A DNA stretch of 12,082 nucleotides. Source: Paenibacillus sp. GTDB taxonomy: Bacteria > Bacillota > Bacilli > Paenibacillales > Paenibacillaceae. The notes beneath the pieces were generated by a model that had not been told where the DNA came from, did no database searches, and saw only the letters and a program-made list of their open reading frames with translations. The stretch lies in assembly GCA_029256665.1 (NCBI GenBank), contig JAQSXN010000047.1, positions 1 to 12,082 of the forward strand. Reading direction: 5' to 3'. This document shows positions 1-7,289 of this stretch, piece by piece (position 1 is the first letter of the stretch; every line of letters begins with the position of its first letter). The position numbers and the translations under genes are program-made.

Positions 1-1893
1 GTAAACGTCGTAATTGCTGACGCGGACGTTATCCGTAGCCGGAGCCCATACCAGTTGCACGCTCGTATCCGTCGTATCCTGCGACGTCAGGCCTGTAGGG
101 ACGGATGGAGCCGTCGTATCCGGCGCTTCGCAGCCCTCGCATTTGATGTTGACGGCGATATCGCGCGAGAACGAAGGCACGGACAACGTCAGCGTGCCGC
201 CAGTCGCCTGCACGGATTGAACCGCGCCGTAAGTACCTGTATACGTGTTATAGAAAGAAACGTCATAATAGCCATTGTCCATCGGAACCGCAAGCGACAT
301 GCCGCTTACCGTTCTCGGACTTGCGACCGTGTGGTTGCCTTGCGGGTCGTTGATCCACAACAATGCTCTCGAACCGTCGTTAAATCCTCCGACCTTCGTT
401 CCGTTCGATTGCGTTCCGTAATCCGCATGAGGCATGTCGATCAAATGATCCTCTTCGGGCTGGACGAAATCGGCAAGCCGCGTATGAATCGCCTTGAACG
501 ACGGCGGCAGCTCGAAGCCGTTCTCGAAGATCCACCACAAGCTTCCGCCCGCGGCGCCCGCCCGGAAGATCGGCGCCCATAACGCGTTGTGCATGTAATT
601 GGCAATGACCGGGTCGGTCGTCTGATCGCCGTGCGTTCTGCCTACCTCGCCGATAAACGCGGGTTTGTTGCCGCCGATCGTGTGCAAATTATTGATTTGC
701 TGAGCCCAAGCGTCTACGACGCCAGCGCTGTCATCGTAGCGGTGAACGTTCGTAACGTCGAGCATCGTCAGGTTTTCCCAGCTTGTTTGTCCCGAGCCCG
801 CATGATCCTTCCAGGCAAAACTCGTCGTCGTCGGGTGGTTGTAGAAGTCGAGGCTCTTCCAATAGCCGTCCACTTCCGCATGCCAAGCGGCACGGTTAGC
901 CGCGGTCGTGTCGACGCGATTGTCCAGCTCGTTCCAGTATTCCAGCATGCCTAAGGCGCGGCTGTAACCGAATCTGGCGAACATATAGCGCAGCAGCTTT
1001 TTCTGATAGTCGATCGCGTCCGGATGCGTCCAGAAGTTCGTATTATTCTCCGAATACGAAGCCGGGCCGCCGTTAGCGGTATTGTAGGCGTTGACGTTCC
1101 ATTGGTAATACATGTCGCCGAAGCTGTTCATCGTGAGCATGATGTACACGTCATTCTCTTCGGCAGCCTCCAACATCTCGTCCATTCGCTGCTGATTGTC
1201 GAGCTGGTAACGTCCGATACCCTCGTACGTCGTCGTCAGTCCCGCTTCATGGGCGACAACCGGGCCCCACTCCGGAGCCAAGCTGCTCCACCAGCAGGAA
1301 TACCAGACGCGCAGCAGGTTCATCTTAGCCGGCTTCAAGTTCGGAATCTCGTCGATGACCGCATCCGGATTGGGATTATTCCAGGCGAAGTTGGTGCCGA
1401 TCAGCGTAATCTGGGAGCCATGGCTGTCGACGAAACGATCGCCTTCAACGTCCATGAATCCGCGATTTTGGCCGGGACCGCCAGCTGTAAACGCATACAT
1501 TTGCGATTGGCCGAGTCCGCTGTCATCCGCTACACGCAGGACGACGCTATGCGCGCCGGCTTGTCTTGGCGAATAACGGACAGCCCAATGCGGCGAAGAA
1601 TTCGACTTATAGAACCCCGGAACGACTTCCGTTCCGCCGCCCGGCGTACTGAACGTAGCATATACATTTACTTCTTCCGGGTCGAACGGGTTATCGTAGG
1701 TCTCGCTTAGATTAAAGCTGATCTCGTACTTGTCGTACATGGCCGGCGTCGTCGTGTTGACGGTCACGTCCGTGAACGAGGTGGCCGCATACGCTTGCGA
1801 GGGATTGACCGTTATGCCGAGCGGCAGCGCCGCCGCCGCGATGCACAAGCTCAAGCATAAAAGTATTGCCATTCTTTGAATCCGACTGATCAT
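1..1893 (-). CDS. Secreted clan GH-A glycoside hydrolase (GH5-like) with DUF5060-like and fibronectin type III domains; 3' end beyond window
   Basis: The frame is open for 631 codons from ATG 1891-1893 to the left edge without a stop, so the C-terminus is missing. An AGGAGG site lies 11 bases before this ATG; two ATGs nearer that site are out of frame and hit a stop at once. Residues 1-36 are a Sec signal peptide with likely cleavage after AYA. About 38-138 resemble DUF5060, the beta-sandwich often found in front of agarase/cellulase-type barrels. About 146-500 look like a TIM barrel with clan GH-A signatures: N321-E322 in a YWNEL motif (acid/base) and E416 in an FIGEVG motif (nucleophile). 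A CEGC stretch at 585-588 leads into an FN3 module from about 592. It should be exported and cut a polysaccharide or glycoside outside the cell. Family and substrate are uncertain; mannan, galactan and beta-glucan all fit. It is the last gene of the locus seen here. Confidence 0.87.
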   Translation of the reverse strand, partial: MISRIQRMAILLCLSLCIAAAALPLGITVNPSQAYAATSFTDVTVNTTTPAMYDKYEISFNLSETYDNPFDPEEVNVYATFSTPGGGTEVVPGFYKSNSSPHWAVRYSPRQAGAHSVVLRVADDSGLGQSQMYAFTAGGPGQNRGFMDVEGDRFVDSHGSQITLIGTNFAWNNPNPDAVIDEIPNLKPAKMNLLRVWYSCWWSSLAPEWGPVVAHEAGLTTTYEGIGRYQLDNQQRMDEMLEAAEENDVYIMLTMNSFGDMYYQWNVNAYNTANGGPASYSENNTNFWTHPDAIDYQKKLLRYMFARFGYSRALGMLEYWNELDNRVDTTAANRAAWHAEVDGYWKSLDFYNHPTTTSFAWKDHAGSGQTSWENLTMLDVTNVHRYDDSAGVVDAWAQQINNLHTIGGNKPAFIGEVGRTHGDQTTDPVIANYMHNALWAPIFRAGAAGGSLWWIFENGFELPPSFKAIHTRLADFVQPEEDHLIDMPHADYGTQSNGTKVGGFNDGSRALLWINDPQGNHTVASPRTVSGMSLAVPMDNGYYDVSFYNTYTGTYGAVQSVQATGGTLTLSVPSFSRDIAVNIKCEGCEAPDTTAPSVPTGLTSQDTTDTSVQLVWAPATDNVRVSNYDVY

Positions 1894-1904
1894 TCCTTCA
1901 TCAT

Positions 1905-1910
1905 CCTCCT
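1905..1910 (-). promoter_or_regulatory. Ribosome binding site of the secreted hydrolase
   Basis: A perfect AGGAGG on the minus strand lies 11 bases upstream of ATG 1893. Two ATG triplets between it and the chosen start are in a frame that ends after four codons, so the hydrolase start is fixed by frame and by the signal peptide that follows. Confidence 0.7.
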
Positions 1911-1919
1911 TTTAATAGT

Positions 1920-1952
1920 TGAAGCTAGGATCATTGTCCGATCCTAGCTTCA
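1920..1952 (-). promoter_or_regulatory. Perfect 13-bp hairpin in the leader of the secreted hydrolase gene
   Basis: Arms 1920-1932 and 1940-1952 are exact reverse complements (core GAAGCTAGGATC / GATCCTAGCTTC) around a seven-base loop. On the minus-strand transcript the hairpin ends about nine bases before the AGGAGG of the hydrolase gene. No run of T follows on either strand, so it is a poor fit for an intrinsic terminator. It could be an mRNA-stabilising 5' structure, a binding site for a regulator (DNA or RNA), or a degenerate terminator of the GH42 operon. The structure is seen directly; the role is inferred. Confidence 0.6.
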
Positions 1953-2010
1953 TTGTCGGCAGTTGGATGACTTCCCGCAACCGTACGAACTTAATAAGAA
2001 GACCTAACAA

Positions 2011-2038
2011 AATATAGAAACGCCTTGTTTTATCCCAA
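2011..2038 (-). promoter_or_regulatory. Possible sigma-A promoter for the secreted hydrolase gene
   Basis: On the minus strand TTGGGA (2033-2038, four of six matches to TTGACA) is followed after 16 bases by TATATT (2011-2016, five of six matches to TATAAT). The -35 box covers the last sense codons and the first stop base of the preceding GH42-like gene. A start site near 2003 would give a leader of about 110 bases containing the 13-bp hairpin. This rests on consensus matching by eye only. Confidence 0.3.
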
Positions 2039-3685
2039 TTTCAACACCTTCTGCAGCACTTCGGTCCAATCTGCAAGGACAGCGTCCCTTCGAACGAGCA
2101 GCGCTTCGCCTCCGCCGTCATGTTTGACCGAGGACATCACGGCACCCGAATCCTTGACGATATCGGTTACGAAGTTGTTGCCCTCCAGACCGAACAGCTC
2201 GGAGAAGATGGCGGGAGGCTCTGTCAGAAATACATTGGCTTCATCCTTGCGGAACAGATCCTCCGTCGCGATGACGATGCCTCCACCTTTGACGAAGTCC
2301 GCCAGTCTCTCCTCCAATTGCGCATCATGGATAACATGCAAAGGAAGAATGACCGTTTTATGATCCGCCAGTTGCTCTGCCCGGAATATAACGCTGACAT
2401 CGAAACCGCTCTTGTAAAGCGCCTGATACACTTCATCCACGATATAATCGGCATACTTTCGTCGATCGGCAACGGCGACTCTATAGCTCCATGAGCTGGT
2501 AAAGTCGTAATAGAGCGCCACGGTATCCTGTGTCTGTTTTTTTGCTTGCATTACCGGAATCGCATCGCCGTCTGCGGCGGTCTCGCCGACTGCCGCCGAT
2601 TGATCCGCATAGCGCCTTACTTCCAGATAAGCCGGCGACGGTTCTCCCGTTATCGTAAGCAGCTCCGCTTGTCCCCGGCCTTGTTCTTGTCCCCAAGGGA
2701 ACGGCTTCATCTTGAACAAATAGAAGCTTTCGCAGCCTCTCGACGCGATATCGGCCATTTCTTCGGCCAGCTTGGGCGACGACGTGCCGTATTCCATCAT
2801 CCAGAACGGACGATTCTTCACGCCGCTGCACGCATCGCAATAGAACGCGATTTCGTGCGGCTTGTCGCTGTAGATATCCATCCCGACGACATCCAGCTCG
2901 GAGAACAGCTCGCTCCAGTCGACGCTATCCCCCCAGCGGAACATAAAGGCATTGGTCGTAACGGGTCTGTCTCCGATCCATTCGCGAAGCAGCCTCGCCT
3001 GCCGTCTGGCATAAGAGACGGTGCCCTCCGACGAGAAATTCGCGAATTCCAGCTCCAGGCTGGGATGATGCCACATCATGACGTCGCTCTGGATCGGCGC
3101 GGGCAACGGTATTTGATCAAAGCGCTCGTAGCGCTGCGACCAGAACATCGATCCCCACTTCTCGTTCAGCGCGTCGATGCTGCCATACCGCCGAGCTAGA
3201 TAAACGTGAAACGCTTGCCGCGAGCAATCTCCGTAATCGAATTTGGTCTCGCCGCCGAATTCGTTATCAAGCTGCCAAGCGACGACATTGGGATGATTGC
3301 CGTAACGCTCGGCCATCGCCCGTACGATTCGGTCGGAATGGTCCAAGTAATTAGGCGAGTGGTACGAGCGGTGCTGTCGCGCGCCGAAGCCGACGGTCTG
3401 CCCGCTGTGATGGACGGGCAGGATGTCGGGGTACCGCTCCGCCAGCCATACCGGCGGACATGCCGTCGGCGTGCATAATACGACTTCGAGCCCGAATTCG
3501 GCCGCGAGCGCGATCGAATCGTCGAGCCATCCCCATTGGTATTCGCCCTCTCGCGGTTCCATCGCCGCCCAAGCGAATTCGGCTATGCGAATACGCTTGA
3601 TCCCCGCGGCGCGTATTTTCTCGTAATCGACGGGCCACTCTTCCGCGCGGTGATGCTCCGGGTAATACGCGACTCCCAGCTTCAT
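2030..3685 (-). CDS. Short, divergent GH42-family (beta-galactosidase-like) protein, no zinc cluster
   Basis: 551 residues; GH42 beta-galactosidases usually have about 650-690. Residues 1-365 form the GH42 TIM barrel, opening with the family's GVAYYPEH signature. N141-E142 in a WQLDNEFG motif give the acid/base, and E298 in a WMMEYG motif is in the nucleophile position. Residues 385-545 match domain B, the flavodoxin-like trimerisation domain. Domain C is absent: the protein stops right after domain B. The zinc-binding cysteines seen in the upstream paralogue are missing; the HYC cysteine corresponds to S107, and the CxCxxC cluster leaves only C154. A CxxC pair at 283-286, just before the nucleophile strand, is not in the paralogue. 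No signal peptide, so cytoplasmic. The start overlaps the previous stop as ATGA, with AAGGAGG (3693-3699) seven bases upstream. Probably an active glycosidase, but substrate may differ from lactose-type beta-galactosides. Confidence 0.88.
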   Translation of the reverse strand: MKLGVAYYPEHHRAEEWPVDYEKIRAAGIKRIRIAEFAWAAMEPREGEYQWGWLDDSIALAAEFGLEVVLCTPTACPPVWLAERYPDILPVHHSGQTVGFGARQHRSYHSPNYLDHSDRIVRAMAERYGNHPNVVAWQLDNEFGGETKFDYGDCSRQAFHVYLARRYGSIDALNEKWGSMFWSQRYERFDQIPLPAPIQSDVMMWHHPSLELEFANFSSEGTVSYARRQARLLREWIGDRPVTTNAFMFRWGDSVDWSELFSELDVVGMDIYSDKPHEIAFYCDACSGVKNRPFWMMEYGTSSPKLAEEMADIASRGCESFYLFKMKPFPWGQEQGRGQAELLTITGEPSPAYLEVRRYADQSAAVGETAADGDAIPVMQAKKQTQDTVALYYDFTSSWSYRVAVADRRKYADYIVDEVYQALYKSGFDVSVIFRAEQLADHKTVILPLHVIHDAQLEERLADFVKGGGIVIATEDLFRKDEANVFLTEPPAIFSELFGLEGNNFVTDIVKDSGAVMSSVKHDGGGEALLVRRDAVLADWTEVLQKVLKLG

Positions 3686-5694
3686 GAGGTCGCCTCCTTA
3701 GGTCTCGATAGAATCATGACGCCGTTGCCTTCTAACGCGATGTCTCCCGACAAGCTACGATCCGTCATCAATTCCTGCATCGTCTCTTCGATAAGCACGC
3801 TCGTCTCGACATCCATATGATTAATGACGATATAATACAGGCTCGTCTCGCCTTCCCGTATCACGACTTCCGTCTTCTCGCCCGTACGAATCGGCAGGTT
3901 TCCTTCCAATCCGGCGTCCTCGCATGCGCGATCCATCACGCGACTAAGCAAGCCCCGGTCGGCTTCCGTTCCGATATAATAAGCGGCGCCCGATCCATAA
4001 GCGTTTCTCGTTACGGCCGCGCTTCCCGCGTAATAATCCTCGTCATAGGCGGCCACCGTTTCCGCCGTTTCCGCTTTCACCGCATCGTACCAGGTAGAGG
4101 CGGAATGTCTGGCTTCTTCATCTCCCGCAACCTTCACCCGTACCTTCTCGCCCTTTCCGATAATGCCGTAATCGCTGACCGAAATGCCAAGCAGCTCCGT
4201 GAACTTGCCCGGCAGAGTGAGAGCTTCCATCCGATTGTTCCATTCTTTCGCTCCCGCCCGGAAATCCATCACGACGGTGCCGCCATCCCGCACGAATCGG
4301 CCGATCTTATCCGCCACGGATTGCTCAGCCATAATAAAGTTCGGCAGCACGACAAGCGAATACGAGGACAGATCGGCATCCGGCGACACGATATCAACCG
4401 CTAAGTGCCGCTCGTAGAGAGTCCGGTAATACGTTGCGAAATGATTCATATAGTTGTAGTCGATCAGATGCGGCTGAATTTCGAACACCCATTCGATATC
4501 GTACGACCGGATCATCGCGACCCGCGCTTTGCTCGTCGTCTTGGCCAGCACCGGCCCCAAACGAGCCAGCTCCGCGCCGACTTGCTTCGTCTCGGCGTAT
4601 TTCCTGCCCGGCTTGCCGTCATGGTTAAGAATGCCATGCCAATATTGCTCCGCCCCGAACAGGCAGCCTCTCCAGCGGAAGTACAAGATGCCGTCCGCGC
4701 CGCGAGCCACCGATTGATACGTCCATCTGCGCAGCTCTCCCGGCTTCGGCGTGGCGAACATGATATTGCCGCCAGGCTGGCCGCTCTGATGCTCCATGAC
4801 CCAGAACCCTTTATTCTTGAGGCTGCGCGTCAAGTCATGCTGCAGAGCCGCAAAAGCGGGATCCGCTTCCTTGGCGAAGTGCAGATTCGGGTAGTTGTCC
4901 CACGACGCGAAGTCCAGATCTTCGGCCAGATCGTATTGATCGACCTCGTTAAATGCCCCCATAAAGTTGTGCGTGAGCTTCTGATGCGGCGCGATGCGGC
5001 GCAAAATATCGGTCTGCAGCTTCTGGAAGCGCTTAACCGAATCCGATGCGAAGCGGCGGAAATCCAGCGCATGACCTGGATTGTGCAGTTGGAACACCGT
5101 GTACCCCGGCAACTCGATCTCCGAGAAGTCGTTGTAGATATGACTCCAGAATACCGTTCCCCAGCTTTCGTTCAGCGAATCGATATCCCCGTATTTGTCG
5201 CTCAGCCATTGCTGGAACCCGGTTCGGCAATTGTCGCAGTAGCATCGGGTCGTATCGTTGCAGCCGAACTCGTTGTCGATCTGCCAAGCGGCCACGGACG
5301 CGTTGTCCGCATAATGGCGAGCCATCCGCTCGACGATGCCGGCCACGTAACCGTGATACGTTGCATTGTTGTAGCAATAATGGCGGCGATTGCCGTAGCC
5401 TCTTACCCGGCCGTAATAATCTTTCATATAGATATCCGGATGTTTGTCCATCAGCCACTTGGGCGGCGTCGCCGTCGGCGTGCCGAGCGTAACCCGAATG
5501 CCGTTCGACGACAATATCGCAAGACTGCGGTCCAGCCAGCCGAAGTCGTATTCTCCTTCTCTGCGTTCAAACTTCGACCAAGCGAATTCCGCGAGTCGCA
5601 CCATCGTAAATCCCGCTTCCCGCATCATGCGCGCGTCTTCCGGCCATCTCTCCTCCGGCCAATGCTCCGGATAATAACAGGCTCCGAACTCCAT
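3682..5694 (-). CDS. GH42 beta-galactosidase, canonical zinc-binding type
   Basis: 670 residues from ATG 5692-5694. It begins MEFGACYYPEHWP, typical of GH42, and has all three domains: TIM barrel (to about 380), flavodoxin-like domain B (about 390-600) and a small beta domain C (about 605-666). N141-E142 in WQIDNEFG are acid/base; E301 in WVMEHQ is the nucleophile. C107, C151, C153 and C156 (HYC and CYCDNC) match the zinc site known from the Thermus A4 enzyme. It should hydrolyse beta-galactosides, probably imported galacto-oligosaccharides, in the cytoplasm as a trimer. An upstream ATG at 5710-5712 is in frame, overlaps the regulator stop as ATGA and would add six residues, but it has no clear ribosome site. 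AGGGA (5700-5704) sits five bases before the chosen start. The stop overlaps the next GH42-like gene by four bases, so the two are likely co-translated. Confidence 0.93.
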   Translation of the reverse strand: MEFGACYYPEHWPEERWPEDARMMREAGFTMVRLAEFAWSKFERREGEYDFGWLDRSLAILSSNGIRVTLGTPTATPPKWLMDKHPDIYMKDYYGRVRGYGNRRHYCYNNATYHGYVAGIVERMARHYADNASVAAWQIDNEFGCNDTTRCYCDNCRTGFQQWLSDKYGDIDSLNESWGTVFWSHIYNDFSEIELPGYTVFQLHNPGHALDFRRFASDSVKRFQKLQTDILRRIAPHQKLTHNFMGAFNEVDQYDLAEDLDFASWDNYPNLHFAKEADPAFAALQHDLTRSLKNKGFWVMEHQSGQPGGNIMFATPKPGELRRWTYQSVARGADGILYFRWRGCLFGAEQYWHGILNHDGKPGRKYAETKQVGAELARLGPVLAKTTSKARVAMIRSYDIEWVFEIQPHLIDYNYMNHFATYYRTLYERHLAVDIVSPDADLSSYSLVVLPNFIMAEQSVADKIGRFVRDGGTVVMDFRAGAKEWNNRMEALTLPGKFTELLGISVSDYGIIGKGEKVRVKVAGDEEARHSASTWYDAVKAETAETVAAYDEDYYAGSAAVTRNAYGSGAAYYIGTEADRGLLSRVMDRACEDAGLEGNLPIRTGEKTEVVIREGETSLYYIVINHMDVETSVLIEETMQELMTDRSLSGDIALEGNGVMILSRPKEATS

Positions 5695-5708
5695 CGCGTT
5701 CCCTACTT

Positions 5709-7289
5709 TCATTGTTGTATTGAAGCCCGATATTCGCCGGCGCTGATGCCGGTATAGGCTTTGAATCGTTTGTAGAACCAGTCCAGCTGCTTGTAGCCGA
5801 CCTCGCCGGCGATTTCGTATACCTTTTTGTCCGTGCGGAGCAGCAGCTCGATCGCTTTGTCCATGCGAACCTTAAGCAGGTAGTCGTTGAAGGTCATGTC
5901 GACATGCGACTTGAACAGCTGGCCGAGATAGGCGGGATTCATATACATTTGCCCCGCTATGGTTCTTAGGCTGATATTGCTGCCGTAATGCTCGGCGACC
6001 CAGGCTTTGATCTCTTCGATGCTCTGATTGGGCTGCACTTCCTTCAATCGCAGCAGAAGCGCCGCCGCTTCCGCGCACTTGCGTTCCATAAAGACTTGGA
6101 GCTCTTCCATCGACTTGGATTTCATGACGAAATCATAGTCGCCGTATTCGTGGTCGAACACGCTGTCCTCATCCGCCCCCGCTTCCTTGAGCGTTCGGAA
6201 CAGCTGAAGCAGCAATTCCAGCACAAATGGTTTTGCTTTGGCCTGCGGCACGTTGCCTTCCCGGAGGCCATCCCAGATCCGTTGCAATACCCTGGGAATC
6301 TGGGATGTCCGGTAAGTGCGGATCACGTCCAGCAATTCGGCGCCCAGCACTCTCATGGACGCGAGATCGGCGATGGACGACTCGAAGGTATGGGCCGTCA
6401 GGATCGAAGCTTTCCCCGTCAGGAATTTGCCGTCGAGCGCCTTCTCCGCCGCCGCGAGCGAGGCCGGAACTTGGTCGGCGGCGTCCGCGATGCTCCCCAC
6501 GCCGATGCTTACCGTTTGTTTGCCGTAGTCGGCCACGGCTTCGGACAGCTTGCTTGCGAGCTCCAGCCAAGAGGATTCCCCGCCGCTCACTCCGCTCAGC
6601 GCGCATAACAGGCCGAGCCGGTCCTCCGTCAGCTCGAACGCGTAGCTGTCCGGCCCCGCGATCTCGGTGATGATGTTGCGCACGGAAAACTTCCTCAGCT
6701 CATGCCCTTCCGGAGACCAGGCGTTGTCATCCATCGGCACGCGGTCTAACTCGACGATGAGACAGCCGTATCTCCCCTCCGGCGCCGTCCACCCGACCAG
6801 CTTGGCCTGCTCTTCGAATTCCTTGCCCGGCTTCATGCCGCCGCTTGTCCATTTCCGCAGGAATTGCTCTTGCAGCACGGACAACCCCCGGTCTAGCTGC
6901 CTGCCTTTGAGGTAGCGCTGCGCCAACTGCCCTTCGATCCGCTTCAGCACCTCGATCAGATCGTCTTCGTCCACCGGCTTGAGCAAATAATCCTGGACGC
7001 CCATCTTGATGCCTTGTCTCGCATACTCGAAATCCTCGTAGCCGCTAAGTATAATGACGGGTACGTCGGAGAAAGCCCGCAGCTCGGCGATAAACGCGAG
7101 ACCGTCCATGACCGGCATCCGCACGTCGGTAACGACCAAAGAGAAATAACGTTCGCGGATCAGGTTCAGCGCTTGCTGGCCATTGCTCGCTTCGGCCGTG
7201 ATCGCGAAGCCGTACGTCTCCCAGTCGATCAAATACGTAAGCGATGCTCTTGCGATGGACTCGTCGTCCACGATCAATACTTCATGCAT
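5709..7289 (-). CDS. YesN-type response regulator, AraC family
   Basis: 526 residues from ATG 7287-7289. Residues 1-120 are a receiver domain with acidic D8-D9, phosphoacceptor D55 (VVTDVRMP), S82 and K104. A long middle region (about 130-420) of the kind found in YesN-like regulators follows. Residues 424-523 are an AraC/XylS double helix-turn-helix ending in a GEYR motif. It should bind direct-repeat sites near the transporter and hydrolase genes and activate them when phosphorylated by the adjacent YesM-type kinase. An in-frame GTG at 7298 would add three residues. I prefer the ATG because GAGGTG (7296-7301) lies six bases before it and that GTG is part of this ribosome site. The gene overlaps the kinase by eight bases, and the GH42 start lies 14 bases past its stop, so all three are probably one transcript. 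Confidence 0.93.
   Translation of the reverse strand: MHEVLIVDDESIARASLTYLIDWETYGFAITAEASNGQQALNLIRERYFSLVVTDVRMPVMDGLAFIAELRAFSDVPVIILSGYEDFEYARQGIKMGVQDYLLKPVDEDDLIEVLKRIEGQLAQRYLKGRQLDRGLSVLQEQFLRKWTSGGMKPGKEFEEQAKLVGWTAPEGRYGCLIVELDRVPMDDNAWSPEGHELRKFSVRNIITEIAGPDSYAFELTEDRLGLLCALSGVSGGESSWLELASKLSEAVADYGKQTVSIGVGSIADAADQVPASLAAAEKALDGKFLTGKASILTAHTFESSIADLASMRVLGAELLDVIRTYRTSQIPRVLQRIWDGLREGNVPQAKAKPFVLELLLQLFRTLKEAGADEDSVFDHEYGDYDFVMKSKSMEELQVFMERKCAEAAALLLRLKEVQPNQSIEEIKAWVAEHYGSNISLRTIAGQMYMNPAYLGQLFKSHVDMTFNDYLLKVRMDKAIELLLRTDKKVYEIAGEVGYKQLDWFYKRFKAYTGISAGEYRASIQQ

Noticed and set aside
1920..1952. The perfect hairpin as an intrinsic terminator
   Set aside because: No T run follows the stem on either strand, and the ribosome site of the next gene follows within ten bases. 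A role in termination is not excluded but the key element is missing.
2030..3685. The short GH42-like gene as a pseudogene
   Set aside because: The frame is intact, the start is coupled to the previous gene with a strong ribosome site, and both catalytic glutamates are present. Loss of domain C and the cysteines looks like divergence, not decay.
4405..5757. A 450-codon open frame on the plus strand opposite the canonical GH42 gene
   Set aside because: The minus-strand GH42 gene has intact catalytic and zinc-binding motifs. The plus-strand product resembles no family I know and has the skewed composition of an antisense frame.
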